Of a stretch of DNA of 64,000 nucleotides, positions 10,779 to 19,835 are shown one piece after another (position 1 is the first letter of the stretch; the number at the start of each line of letters is the position of its first letter). The translations under genes were made by a program, and so were the position numbers. The notes beneath the pieces were generated by a model. That model worked only from the letters and a program-made list of their open reading frames with translations. It searched no databases and was not told the origin of the DNA. Origin of the DNA: Ectopseudomonas khazarica (GTDB taxonomy: Bacteria > Pseudomonadota > Gammaproteobacteria > Pseudomonadales > Pseudomonadaceae); NCBI RefSeq assembly GCF_004521985.1, contig NZ_SBHZ01000015.1, positions 1 through 64,000 of the forward strand. Direction: 5' to 3'.

Positions 10779-12086
10779 GTGAATCAAGACTGGCGTGGTG
10801 CCGTGGTGCGCCGGCTGTTGCTGCTGATCGGCGCCTGCCTGCTGCTGGGTTTCGTCACCGGCGAATATGCCTGGGTGCTGGCGTGTGGCCTGGCCATTCA
10901 CCTGGGCTGGACCCTCAGCCAGCTGTTGCGCCTGCACAAATGGCTGCGCGAGCACAAACCCGACGAACCGCCACCGGACGGCTACGGCCTGTGGGGTGAG
11001 GTGTTCGACAGCATCTACCACCTGCAACGGCGCAACCAGAAGGCGCGTGGCCGCCTGCAGGCGGTGATCGACCGCGTGCAGGAGTCCACCGCTGCGCTCA
11101 AGGATGCAGTGGTGATGCTCGACAGCCAGGGCAACCTGGAATGGTGGAACCGTGCCGCCGAGACCCTGCTGGGCCTGAAAACCCCCCAGGACAGTGGTCA
11201 GCAGCTGGCCAACCTGGTGCGCGACCCGCGCTTCAAGGAGTACTTCGAGCGCGGCAACTATGCCGATGCCCTGGAGATTCCCTCGCCGGTCAATGACCGT
11301 CGGCGCCTGCAGTTCCATATCACCCGCTACGGTAACCGCGAGCATCTGCTGCTGGTGCGTGATGTCACCCGTCTCCATCAGCTGGAACAGATGCGCAAGG
11401 ACTTCGTCGCCAACGTCTCCCACGAACTGCGCACGCCGCTGACGGTGATCGCCGGCTATCTGGAGACCCTGCTGGACAACGTCGAAGCGGTCAATCCGCG
11501 CTGGCTGCGTGCCCTGCAGCAGATGCAGCAGCAAGGCGCGCGCATGCAGACGCTGCTCAACGACCTGCTGCTGCTGGCCAAGCTGGAGGCCACGGACTAT
11601 CCCTCGGACAATCAGCCGGTCGCGGTCGACCTGATGCTGCTGTCGATCCGCAACGACGCCCAGGCGCTGTCAGCCGATCAGTTGCATCGCATCAGCCTGG
11701 AGGCCGATCCGCACCTCAAGCTCAAGGGCAGCGAGGCCGAACTGCGCAGCGCGTTTTCCAACCTGGTGTTCAACGCGGTCAAGTACACGCCGGCCGGCGG
11801 CGAGATCCGCATCCGCTGGTGGGGTGACGAGAAGGGCGCGCACCTGGCCGTCAGCGACACGGGCATGGGCATCGACGCCAAGCACCTGCCGCGCCTGACC
11901 GAGCGCTTCTACCGCGTCGACTCCAGCCGTGCCAGCAACACGGGCGGCACCGGGCTGGGCCTGGCGATCGTCAAGCATGTGCTGCTGCGCCATCGCGGCA
12001 ACCTGGAGATCGGCAGCGAGCTGGGCCGCGGCAGCACCTTCACCTGTCACTTCGCCCCGGCCCAGGTGGTGCAGCGCGCCCGCTGA
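10779..12086 (+). CDS. phoR: Phosphate regulon sensor kinase PhoR
   Basis: PhoR (435 aa) is the membrane histidine kinase/phosphatase of the Pho regulon. Two hydrophobic segments near residues 10-45 anchor it without a substantial periplasmic domain. A PAS domain follows (about 95-195), then the HisKA region with His 215 in NVSHELRTPL, and the HATPase domain with NAVKYTPAGG, DTGMGI and GGTGLGLAIV. GTG 10779 is preferred because AAGGA lies 11 bases before it; ATG 10767 in the same frame has no spacing to a ribosome site and would add four residues. Confidence 0.95.
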   Translation: MNQDWRGAVVRRLLLLIGACLLLGFVTGEYAWVLACGLAIHLGWTLSQLLRLHKWLREHKPDEPPPDGYGLWGEVFDSIYHLQRRNQKARGRLQAVIDRVQESTAALKDAVVMLDSQGNLEWWNRAAETLLGLKTPQDSGQQLANLVRDPRFKEYFERGNYADALEIPSPVNDRRRLQFHITRYGNREHLLLVRDVTRLHQLEQMRKDFVANVSHELRTPLTVIAGYLETLLDNVEAVNPRWLRALQQMQQQGARMQTLLNDLLLLAKLEATDYPSDNQPVAVDLMLLSIRNDAQALSADQLHRISLEADPHLKLKGSEAELRSAFSNLVFNAVKYTPAGGEIRIRWWGDEKGAHLAVSDTGMGIDAKHLPRLTERFYRVDSSRASNTGGTGLGLAIVKHVLLRHRGNLEIGSELGRGSTFTCHFAPAQVVQRAR

Positions 12087-12148
12087 ATGCTTGCATTCGG
12101 CGCGGCGAGGCTCCACCCTCTAGCGATCATTGGCCAACCCGAACCTTC

Positions 12149-13489
12149 ATGGACCCCTCCACGAGCCTCTCCGTTTCCACCTATCTCGCCGACTTCGGCC
12201 TCATGCTGTTCGCCCTGTTTCTGGTCCTGCTCAACGGCTTCTTCGTTGCCGCCGAGTTCGCCATCGTGCGCCTGCGTGCCACCAAGGTCGACGCGCTGGC
12301 CGAGGCGCATGGCTGGCGCGGGCACATCCTGCGCACCGTGCACAACCAGATGGACGCCTACCTCTCGGCCTGCCAGCTGGGCATCACCCTGGCTTCGCTG
12401 GGCCTGGGCTGGGTCGGTGAGCCGGCCTTCGCCGAGCTGCTGACGCCTCTGCTGGCGGCACTGGGTATCGATTCGCCGGCGCTGATCCACGGCATCGCCT
12501 TCTTCACCGCGTTCGCCATCATCTCCTACCTGCACATCGTCATCGGCGAGCTGGCGCCCAAGTCCTGGGCGATTCGCAAGCCGGAGCTGCTGTCGCTGTG
12601 GACGGCGGCGCCGCTGTACGCCTTCTACTGGCTGATGTACCCGGCGATCTTCGTCCTCAACGCCAGCGCCAACGCCATCCTGCGCATCGCCGGGCAGGGC
12701 GAGCCCGGCCCGCATCATGAACACCACTACAGCCGCGAAGAGCTGAAGCTGATCCTGCACTCCAGCCGCGCCAGCGCCGACAGCGACCAGGACCTGCGCG
12801 TGCTGGCCTCGGCCGTCGAACTGGGCGAGCTGGAAGTGGTGGACTGGGCCAACTCGCGCGAGGATCTGGTCTACCTGGAACTCAACGCCAGCCTGGACCA
12901 GGTGTTCACCACCTTCCGCCGGCACAAGTACAGCCGCTATCCGATCTACGACGAGAGCAAGGAAGAGTTCGTCGGCGTGCTGCACATCAAGGACCTGCTG
13001 CTGCAACTGTCGCTGCTGGAGATGCTGCCCTCGGCGCTCAAGCTCGGCGACATGATGCATCCCCTGGAGCGGGTCAGCCGGCACATGCCGCTGTCGCAGC
13101 TGCTCGAGCAGTTCCGCCAGGGCGGTGCGCACTTCGCGCTGGTCGAGGAAGCCGACGGCAAGGTCATCGGCTACCTGACCATGGAGGACGTGCTGGAGGC
13201 ATTGGTCGGCGACATTCAGGACGAGCACCGCAAGGCCGAGCGCGGCATCCTGGCGTACCAGCCGGGCAAGCTGCTGGTACGCGGTGACACGCCGCTGGCC
13301 AAGGTCGAGCGCCTGCTGGGCGTCGACCTCGACCACATCGAGGCCGAAACCCTGGCCGGCCTGATCTACGAAACCCTCAAGCGCATGCCCGAGGAAGAGG
13401 AAGTGCTGGAGACCGACGGCCTGCGCATCATCGTCAAGAAGATGAAAGGCCCCAAGGTGGTGCTGGCCAAGGTCCTCAAGCTCGACTGA
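12149..13489 (+). CDS. CNNM/CBS/CorC-type membrane protein (hemolysin family)
   Basis: The product (446 aa) has the three-part architecture of the 'hemolysin C / CorC' family: an N-terminal DUF21/CNNM transmembrane domain (LNGFFVAAEFAIVRLR; SCQLGITLASLGLGWVGEPA), paired CBS domains (SRYPIYDESKEEFVGVLHIK; VIGYLTMEDVLEALVGDI) and a C-terminal CorC_HlyC domain. Such proteins are linked to Mg2+/Co2+ transport or efflux; haemolytic activity should not be assumed. It follows phoR, as in other pseudomonads. Its 3' end overlaps the opposite-strand BCCT gene by 14 bases. Confidence 0.88.
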   Translation: MDPSTSLSVSTYLADFGLMLFALFLVLLNGFFVAAEFAIVRLRATKVDALAEAHGWRGHILRTVHNQMDAYLSACQLGITLASLGLGWVGEPAFAELLTPLLAALGIDSPALIHGIAFFTAFAIISYLHIVIGELAPKSWAIRKPELLSLWTAAPLYAFYWLMYPAIFVLNASANAILRIAGQGEPGPHHEHHYSREELKLILHSSRASADSDQDLRVLASAVELGELEVVDWANSREDLVYLELNASLDQVFTTFRRHKYSRYPIYDESKEEFVGVLHIKDLLLQLSLLEMLPSALKLGDMMHPLERVSRHMPLSQLLEQFRQGGAHFALVEEADGKVIGYLTMEDVLEALVGDIQDEHRKAERGILAYQPGKLLVRGDTPLAKVERLLGVDLDHIEAETLAGLIYETLKRMPEEEEVLETDGLRIIVKKMKGPKVVLAKVLKLD

Positions 13490-14630
13490 CCGAGCGGCCG
13501 CCGATGCTCTGCAGGGCAGGGCGGCAGCGTAGCGCGAGCAGCCCCAGGGTGGCGGCATACAGGCCGATGACCGTCAGCCCGACCCATTGAATCTCGAACG
13601 GCGTGAAGCGGAACGTCAGCACCAGCGCGCCGAGCAGGACGAAGTGGCAGGCGATGAAGCGCGCACGCCCCAGCCGCTGCACGCTGAGCCCCAGGTTGTC
13701 GCTGTACAGGCGCACCAGGGAGTCCACCGAGTTGATCACGAAGATCACCCCGACCGCGAGCATCGCCAGCTTCCACAGCGGCGCGATGGCGATGCCATCG
13801 GTGAAGTAGTGGTAGAGCACGGCAAACCAGATCGCCAGGGGAATCGACGGGATGATCAGCAGCGCCAGCAGCAGCTGGTAGGTCTTCAGCCCGCCGACGA
13901 AGCGCGAGACGAACTGGCCGATCATGATGCTCCAGGCGAACCACCAGAACAGGTAGAAGGAGTGATAGTCGCTGAGCGGCACGACGAAGTGCGGCAGCTT
14001 GGCGAAGTAGCCGCTGCCGATGTCGCCGGCCGCCCGGGCGAAGCTGTCCGGGGCGACCCCGCCGACGATGGCCATCGCCAGGATCAGGCCGAAGAACAGC
14101 CAGGTGGAGGCCACGCTGAGTACCTTCAGGTAGCGGATGTCGGTGCTGGAATAGATCGCGGCGAGCAGGATGGCGACCACCGTCAGGTACTGCCAGGTTT
14201 CGCTGATCTCCGGCGCGTACCAGGCGATGTTGACCAGGAACAGGTACGCGGTGAAGGCGCAGGTGGAGACGATCACCAGGTTGTTCACCAGCTTCACCGG
14301 GCGCAGTTCGAACAGGCGCACCCTGGGCTCGATCACGCAGAAGTAGAAGGTGGTGATGAAGTACATGGCCCAGATCAGGAAGCCCCAGAAGCCGAAGGCG
14401 ACCGCCAGCGGGTTGGAGAACTGGTAGGGCTGCTCGCTGGCGTAGATCGGGAATTCGGTCATCGGGAAGATGATCAGCCCCATGTCGAGCCCGGAGGTGA
14501 AGAGGATCGCCAGGAAGGTGAACAGGCCGACCGGCTCGCTGCCGGTGCAGCGCAGGCGACCCCAGCGCAACAGCACCCAGAGGGTCAGGCCGAGCAGCGC
14601 CAGGGACGCCGCGCAAAGGACGAGGTTCAT
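13476..14630 (-). CDS. Short BCCT-family transporter
   Basis: This membrane protein (384 aa) resembles betaine/carnitine/choline transporters. SGLDMGLIIFPMTEF (46-60) corresponds to the BCCT unwound-helix motif before the substrate Glu. The TM8 signature WWFAW (229-233, WWxxW) in YLFWWFAWSIMIGQFVSRF matches the substrate aromatic box and following Arg region. Around ten helices are apparent. Standard BCCT proteins have 500 or more residues, so this belongs to a shortened subgroup or is reduced at its ends. The ATG at 14630 has AAGAGG eight bases upstream; an alternative GTG 33 bases earlier has no ribosome site. Substrate is unknown. Confidence 0.72.
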   Translation of the reverse strand: MNLVLCAASLALLGLTLWVLLRWGRLRCTGSEPVGLFTFLAILFTSGLDMGLIIFPMTEFPIYASEQPYQFSNPLAVAFGFWGFLIWAMYFITTFYFCVIEPRVRLFELRPVKLVNNLVIVSTCAFTAYLFLVNIAWYAPEISETWQYLTVVAILLAAIYSSTDIRYLKVLSVASTWLFFGLILAMAIVGGVAPDSFARAAGDIGSGYFAKLPHFVVPLSDYHSFYLFWWFAWSIMIGQFVSRFVGGLKTYQLLLALLIIPSIPLAIWFAVLYHYFTDGIAIAPLWKLAMLAVGVIFVINSVDSLVRLYSDNLGLSVQRLGRARFIACHFVLLGALVLTFRFTPFEIQWVGLTVIGLYAATLGLLALRCRPALQSIGGRSVSRA

Positions 14631-14909
14631 CGGTGCAAGCCTCTTGTTGTTATGGGTGAGCACGGCTTATCCGCTGCCGAGGCCTGGCGATACTGCCGAA
14701 GTCGGACCGCGTGGACATACGTGTGGGCGTCGGCCAGTGCTCCGATTGCGTCAGGCCGGAGATGGCACTTTGCTTCTGTCCGGTTGCCTCGAAATCCGAC
14801 GAAAGGCCCGTTCTAGAGGGTTCAATCCTACTTTCGTGGTAGAGGCGCGAGGCAGTGCGCCCACTAGACTGCTCGCCCTCCGTGCTATCCCCGCCTGTCG
14901 AGGTTCCCG

Positions 14910-16403
14910 ATGTATGCAGATCGTGTGCGCCAGCCTTCGCTGCTGGACAAGGTGATGACTGCGGCCGAGGCGGCCGCCCTGATCGAGGACGGCATGACCG
15001 TCGGCATGAGCGGTTTCACCCGTGCCGGCGAGGCCAAGGCGGTGCCGCTGGCGCTGGCCGAGCGTGCGCGCCAGGCCCCGCTGAGCATCAGCCTGATGAC
15101 CGGCGCCAGCCTCGGCAACGACCTCGACAAGCAGCTGACCGAAGCCGGCGTGCTGGCCCGGCGCATGCCGTTCCAGGTCGATGCCACGCTGCGCAAGGCG
15201 ATCAACGACGGGCGCGTGATGTTCATCGACCAGCACCTCTCCGAGACCGTCGAACAGCTGCGCAACCACCAGCTGAAGAAGCCCGACATCGCGGTGATCG
15301 AAGCGGTGGCCATCACCGAGCAGGGGCACATCGTGCCGACCACTTCGGTGGGCAACTCGGCCAGCTTCGCCATCTTCGCCGAGCGGGTGATCGTCGAGAT
15401 CAATCTGGCGCACAACCCGAACCTGCAGGGCCTGCACGACATCTACATCCCCACCTACCGGCCGACGCGCACGCCGATCCCGCTGACCCGCGTCGACGAC
15501 CGTATCGGCAGCACGGCGATCCCGATCCCGGCGGAGAAAATCGTCGCCATCGTGGTCAACGACCAGCCCGACTCGCCGTCCACCGTGCTGCCACCGGACG
15601 TCGAGACGCAGGCCATCGCCGACCACCTGATCGCCTTCTTCCAGCGCGAGGTCGATGCCGGGCGCATGAGCAACAGCCTCGGCCCGCTGCAGGCCGGTAT
15701 CGGCTCGATCGCCAATGCGGTGATGTGCGGGCTGATCCATTCGCCATTCGAGAACCTGAGCATGTACTCGGAGGTGCTGCAGGACTCCACCTTCGACCTG
15801 TTCGATGCCGGCAAGCTGGCCTTCGCCTCAGGCAGCTCGATCACCCTCTCGGCGCGCCGCAATGCCGATGTGTTCGGCAATCTCGAACGCTACAAGGAGC
15901 GCCTGGTGCTGCGCCCGCAGGAAATCTCCAACCACCCCGAGGTGGTGCGCCGCCTGGGCATCATCGGCATCAACACGGCGCTGGAGTTCGACCTGTACGG
16001 TAACGTCAACTCCACCCACGTCGGCGGCACCAGGATGATGAACGGCATCGGTGGCAGCGGCGACTTCGCCCGCAACGCCCACCTGGCGATCTTCGTCACC
16101 AAGTCGATCGCCAAGGGTGGGGCGGTGTCCAGCGTGGTGCCGATGGTCAGCCACGTCGATCACAGCGAGCACGATGTCGACATCCTGGTCACCGAGCAGG
16201 GCCTGGCCGACCTGCGCGGCCTGGCGCCGCGCGAACGCGCCCGGGCGGTGATCGACAACTGCGTGCATCCGGACTTCCGGGGGCCACTCGGCGACTACTT
16301 CGAGCGCGCCTGTGCCCGTGGCGGGCACACCCCGCACATCCTCCGTGAAGCGCTGCAGTGGCACATCAACCTGGAGGAAACCGGGCGCATGCTGGCCGGC
16401 TGA
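14910..16403 (+). CDS. Acetyl-CoA hydrolase/succinate CoA-transferase family
   Basis: The enzyme (497 aa) belongs to class I CoA transferases that exchange CoA between acyl-CoAs and acids such as acetate and succinate. MSGFTRAGEAKAVPLALA (33-50), the GIGSIANAV motif (263-271) and the catalytic Glu 288 in MYSEVLQD are all present, as is the C-terminal SVVPMVSHVDHSEHDVDIL. Length agrees with bacterial succinyl-CoA:acetate transferases. Annotation as hydrolase is common, but transferase activity is more likely for this group. It is transcribed away from the BCCT gene, with about 280 bases between the starts. Confidence 0.85.
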   Translation: MYADRVRQPSLLDKVMTAAEAAALIEDGMTVGMSGFTRAGEAKAVPLALAERARQAPLSISLMTGASLGNDLDKQLTEAGVLARRMPFQVDATLRKAINDGRVMFIDQHLSETVEQLRNHQLKKPDIAVIEAVAITEQGHIVPTTSVGNSASFAIFAERVIVEINLAHNPNLQGLHDIYIPTYRPTRTPIPLTRVDDRIGSTAIPIPAEKIVAIVVNDQPDSPSTVLPPDVETQAIADHLIAFFQREVDAGRMSNSLGPLQAGIGSIANAVMCGLIHSPFENLSMYSEVLQDSTFDLFDAGKLAFASGSSITLSARRNADVFGNLERYKERLVLRPQEISNHPEVVRRLGIIGINTALEFDLYGNVNSTHVGGTRMMNGIGGSGDFARNAHLAIFVTKSIAKGGAVSSVVPMVSHVDHSEHDVDILVTEQGLADLRGLAPRERARAVIDNCVHPDFRGPLGDYFERACARGGHTPHILREALQWHINLEETGRMLAG

Positions 16404-16523
16404 GACGTGGCGCGCGCGCTGCGTCGATGGCCTATGCTCTGGCGTGCCCAACCTCCGACTGGCTAGCCAGTCGCGGTACGATCCAGTAGGGTGTGTCCGC
16501 CATCTCTCGAGGAGGCCTGTACC

Positions 16524-16691
16524 ATGCGCAAGTGGCAATGCATCGTCTGCGGTTTCATCTACGACGAGGCTCTGGGGCTGCCCGAGGAGGGCATTGCACC
16601 CGGTACGCCCTGGGAAGACGTGCCGGCCGACTGGGTCTGCCCGGACTGTGGCGTGGGCAAGGTCGACTTCGAGATGATCGAGATCGTCTGA
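16524..16691 (+). CDS. rubA: Rubredoxin
   Basis: This 55-residue protein is a complete rubredoxin, a one-iron electron carrier that accepts electrons from rubredoxin reductase. The four iron ligands are Cys 6, Cys 9, Cys 39 and Cys 42 (WQCIVCG; WVCPDCG). GAGGAGG is centred about ten bases before the ATG. The reductase gene follows after a terminator-like hairpin. Confidence 0.97.
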   Translation: MRKWQCIVCGFIYDEALGLPEEGIAPGTPWEDVPADWVCPDCGVGKVDFEMIEIV

Positions 16692-16783
16692 GGGGGCGCT
16701 GACAGATTGCTGCGTCTTGCCTGACCTTTGTCAGCACCCTCCGAGTCTGGCCGCCGTTTCCAGCGGCTTCTCATTGATTCACG

Positions 16784-16813
16784 ACGACGGCCGCCTGGCC
16801 GTCGTGTCGTTTT
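16784..16813 (+). terminator. Intrinsic terminator after rubA
   Basis: ACGACGGCC (16784-16792) and GGCCGTCGT (16797-16805) form a nine-base stem with a four-base loop, followed a few bases later by TTTT (16810-16813). The stem lies just before the reductase start, so it probably attenuates rather than fully uncouples rubA from its reductase. Confidence 0.65.
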
Positions 16814-16831
16814 CGCAGCGAGGATTCATGC

Positions 16832-17980
16832 ATGAGCGCACCCCTAGTGATCGTCGGTACCGGCCTGGCCGGCTACAACCTGGCCAAGGAGTGGCGCAAG
16901 CTCGACAGCGAGACGCCCCTGTTGCTGATCACCGCTGACGACGGGCGTTCCTACTCCAAGCCGATGCTGTCCACCGGCTTCGGCAAGAACAAGGACGCCG
17001 ATGGCCTGGCCATGGCCGAGGTCGGCGCCATGGCCGAGCAGCTCAAGGCGGAGATCCGCACCCACACCCGTATCACCGGCATCGACCCGGGCCACAAGCG
17101 CCTGTGGATCGGCGAGGAGGCGGTGCCCTACCGTGACCTGGTGCTGGCCTGGGGCGCCGAGCCGATTCGCGTACCGGTGGAGGGCGATGCCCAGGACGCG
17201 ATCTTCCCGATCAATGATCTCGAAGACTACGCCCGTTTCCGTGATGCCGTAGCCGGCAAGCGCCGGGTGCTGATTCTCGGGGCCGGCCTGATCGGCTGCG
17301 AATTCGCCAATGACCTCAGCGCGGGCGGCTATCAGGTGGAACTGCTGGCGCCCTGTGAGCAGGTGATGCCCGGCCTGTTGCACCCGGCGGCGGCCGCTGC
17401 GGTGCAGGCCGGCCTGGAGGGGTTGGGGGTGCGCTTCCACCTGGGTCCGGTGCTGGCCAGCCTGCACCACCAGGACGATGCGTTGCAGGCCGTGCTGGCC
17501 GATGGCACGCAGATCGAGTGCGATGCGGTGGTCTCCGCCGTCGGCCTGCGTCCGCGTATCGCGTTGGCCGCTGCTGCCGGTCTCGACGTCAATCGCGGGG
17601 TGATGGTCGACCGTCAGCTGCGGACCTCGCACGCCAACATCCACGCGCTGGGTGACTGCGCCGAGGTCGATGGCCTCAACCTGCTCTACGTCATGCCGCT
17701 GATGGCCTGTGCCCGTGCCCTGGCCAAGACCCTGGCCGGCGAGCCGACCGCCGTCAGCTATGGGCCGATGCCGGTGACGGTGAAGACGCCGGTGTGCCCG
17801 CTGGTCGTATCGCCGCCGCCGCGCGACAGCCAGGGCGAGTGGACGGTCGAGGGTTCGGGGAGCGACATCAAGGCGCTCTGCCGCGATGCTTCCGGGGCGT
17901 TGCTGGGCTACGCACTGACCGGTGCGGCGGTGCAGGAGAAACTGGCCCTGAACAAGGAACTGCCCGCGCTGCTGGCATGA
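16832..17980 (+). CDS. Rubredoxin--NAD+ reductase (AlkT/RubB family)
   Basis: The flavoprotein (382 aa) passes electrons from NADH to rubredoxin. The FAD-binding motif is VIVGTGLAGYNLAKEW near the N-terminus, the NAD-binding motif is ILGAGLIGCEFANDL (about 150), and a second FAD contact is HALGDCAEVDG. The size fits the short chromosomal rubredoxin reductases rather than the longer plasmid AlkT. With rubA it forms an electron-transfer pair that can serve alkane hydroxylases or oxidative-stress enzymes; no such partner is encoded nearby. Confidence 0.92.
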   Translation: MSAPLVIVGTGLAGYNLAKEWRKLDSETPLLLITADDGRSYSKPMLSTGFGKNKDADGLAMAEVGAMAEQLKAEIRTHTRITGIDPGHKRLWIGEEAVPYRDLVLAWGAEPIRVPVEGDAQDAIFPINDLEDYARFRDAVAGKRRVLILGAGLIGCEFANDLSAGGYQVELLAPCEQVMPGLLHPAAAAAVQAGLEGLGVRFHLGPVLASLHHQDDALQAVLADGTQIECDAVVSAVGLRPRIALAAAAGLDVNRGVMVDRQLRTSHANIHALGDCAEVDGLNLLYVMPLMACARALAKTLAGEPTAVSYGPMPVTVKTPVCPLVVSPPPRDSQGEWTVEGSGSDIKALCRDASGALLGYALTGAAVQEKLALNKELPALLA

Positions 17981-18168
17981 TTGCCTGCCGTTCTGTCGGA
18001 TACGCCACGAAATTGCCTGACTAAACTGTCCTATGAGACTGGCGCAGTGCGATGCGGCATGCCATTCTCCCAAGGGTCTGCCGCAGCGCAGAGCTGTTGC
18101 GGCGCCTTGGGCGCTGTTCTGGAAGGACAGCACGGACACAACAACAAAAAACCGTCAAAGAGGCATCT

Positions 18169-18441
18169 ATGCGTAAACCGGAACTCGCCGCCGCCATCGC
18201 CGAAAAGGCTGATCTGACCAAGGATCAGGCCAATCGTGTACTCAACGCCGTACTGGAAGAAATCACCGGCGCACTGAACCGCAAGGACAGTGTGACCCTG
18301 GTTGGCTTCGGTACTTTCGTCCAGCGTCATCGTGGCGCACGTACGGGCAAGAACCCGCAAACCGGCCAGCCGGTGAAGATCAAGGCCAGCAATACCGTCG
18401 CCTTCAAACCGGGCAAGTCCCTGAAAGACGCGGTCAACTGA
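18169..18441 (+). CDS. hupA: DNA-binding protein HU, alpha-like
   Basis: The product (90 aa) is a complete HU-family nucleoid protein. It shows the KPELAAAIAEKADLTKDQAN helix region, the GFGTFVQRHR segment before the DNA-binding arm, and RTGKNPQTGQPVKI at the arm tip. AAAGAGG lies six bases before the ATG; longer in-frame extensions are not HU-like. In related pseudomonads a hup gene occupies this position between recG/oxyR and rubredoxin reductase. The symbol among the several hup genes is less certain. Confidence 0.93.
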   Translation: MRKPELAAAIAEKADLTKDQANRVLNAVLEEITGALNRKDSVTLVGFGTFVQRHRGARTGKNPQTGQPVKIKASNTVAFKPGKSLKDAVN

Positions 18442-18448
18442 GCCCATC

Positions 18449-18472
18449 GCCCGGAGCCGCTCGGCTCCGGGC
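18449..18472 (+). terminator. Hairpin after hup, probable terminator
   Basis: GCCCGGAGCC (18449-18458) and GGCTCCGGGC (18463-18472) form a perfect ten-base stem with a four-base loop, starting seven bases after the hup stop. The following stretch is C-rich (TCCCCCTC) rather than a T run, so efficiency is uncertain. Confidence 0.5.
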
Positions 18473-18590
18473 TCCCCCTCCGCAGCCCGGCTGCGTCCTC
18501 GCCATTGCAGCCATGCTTTCGACAGGCTGTAGTCTTGCGAGAAAAACACTACAATGCGCGCCCATCATCTTCGATCACGAGGGCCTGTGC

Positions 18591-18986
18591 ATGAAATTCC
18601 GTTTTCTTCTGTGGATGCTGGGCCGCCTGATGGCCAAGGCCAGTCGTGACAACCCGGCGTTCCGCCAGCAACTCGAAGGCCGCGACATGGTCTTCCAGCT
18701 GCACACGCTGGACGGCAAGGTCGCCCGTCACTTCATCGTCTCCGGCCAGCGCGTCAGCAGCAAGCGTGGCAGCACCGCCGAGCCGGCCTTCGCCATCGGC
18801 TTCAAGGACGCCGTCTACGGTTTCGAAACCATGACCGCGAAGAACAAGCAGCTGGCCTTCATGCAGGGTATCCAGAACAAGGACATCCAGATCCAGGGCA
18901 ACCCGGCGCTGGTGATGTGGTTCCAGGGCCTGACCAAGTACCTGACGCCGAAGAAAAAGGCCGAGGCGCCGAAAAAAGCGGCCTGA
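18591..18986 (+). CDS. Conserved protein, SCP2-like fold possible
   Basis: The protein (131 aa) is not identified with certainty. It begins with a short hydrophobic/basic helix (FLLWMLGRLMAKAS), continues with a beta-rich region resembling SCP2/sterol-carrier folds (PAFAIGFKDAVYGFETM; KDIQIQGNPALVMWF), and ends with a Lys/Ala-rich tail. Pseudomonads encode a similar hypothetical in this position. GAGGG precedes the chosen ATG. A lipid-binding role would be an inference from the possible fold. Confidence 0.65.
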   Translation: MKFRFLLWMLGRLMAKASRDNPAFRQQLEGRDMVFQLHTLDGKVARHFIVSGQRVSSKRGSTAEPAFAIGFKDAVYGFETMTAKNKQLAFMQGIQNKDIQIQGNPALVMWFQGLTKYLTPKKKAEAPKKAA

Positions 18987-19069
18987 TCGGCAACCGGGCG
19001 GCTCGCGGCTGGCCGCCACGCCGTGCTTTGGTTAGGCTTGCCAGGCAAGTCATCGTGGAACGCCCGACC

Positions 19070-19825
19070 ATGCGCCTTTTCCTGTTGCCCCTGCTGTTGC
19101 TGGCCGCGACCGCCGTGCGGGCCGAGCCAAGCTCAAGCAAGACCCTGCTGCCGCTGTTCGAGTTGGCCGGCATCCACCTGCTGTGCGAGCAGAGCCTGCC
19201 GTTGCTGCAGCGTGGCCAGGGTGAGAGCGAACAGAAGCGCCTCGCCCAGCTGTTCGCCGGCGAGGCGTTCTGCCTGGACCTGGCCGAGCGGGTCGGGCAG
19301 CGACTCGACGAAGACCAGGCCGAACAGGCCCGTGCGCGTCTCGACGGCCCCCTCGCGCAGCGTTTCACCGCCGCCGAGCGAGCGGTCGGCGAACAGCCGG
19401 AAGTGCTCGGCGAATATCGCCAGCGCCTGCAGCAGCGGCCGCCGCGTGGCGCGCGGGTGGAACTGATCAGGCGTCTGGATGCGGCGGCGCGCACCACCGA
19501 GCTGGCCAGCCTGCTGCGCTACGAAGTCGGCAAGACCCAGGCGTTGCTGGCGCTCAGGGCGCGTGGCGAGAACCTCGACGAGGCCGAGCTGCAGCGCCAG
19601 ACGCAGACCCAGGCGGATGCGATTCGCCAGTCCAGCCAGCAGGCCGTGGAATCCTTCATGCTCTACGCCTACCGGCAGATGCCCAGTGACCAGCTGGCCG
19701 AATACGCCAGCCTGTACGAGCAGGCCAGCGTCAGCCAGTTGCTGGCCGTCAGTCTGGAGGTGGTGCCGCAGCTGTTCGCCGAGCGCCGCGAACAGCTGCG
19801 CAAGGGGGCTGCGCCCGCGCAGTGA
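19070..19825 (+). CDS. Predicted periplasmic protein of unknown function
   Basis: The product (251 aa) starts with a clear signal peptide (FLLPLLLLAATAVRA, cleavage about residue 18). The mature part is charged and mostly helical. The C-terminal half, LYAYRQMPSDQLAEYASLYE, loosely resembles DUF2059-type secreted proteins, but this is weak. An in-frame GTG 15 bases earlier is an alternative start. It runs convergent to the YbaK-like/HDOD gene with ten bases between them. No function is proposed. Confidence 0.6.
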   Translation: MRLFLLPLLLLAATAVRAEPSSSKTLLPLFELAGIHLLCEQSLPLLQRGQGESEQKRLAQLFAGEAFCLDLAERVGQRLDEDQAEQARARLDGPLAQRFTAAERAVGEQPEVLGEYRQRLQQRPPRGARVELIRRLDAAARTTELASLLRYEVGKTQALLALRARGENLDEAELQRQTQTQADAIRQSSQQAVESFMLYAYRQMPSDQLAEYASLYEQASVSQLLAVSLEVVPQLFAERREQLRKGAAPAQ

Positions 19826-19835
19826 CCCCGCGCCC

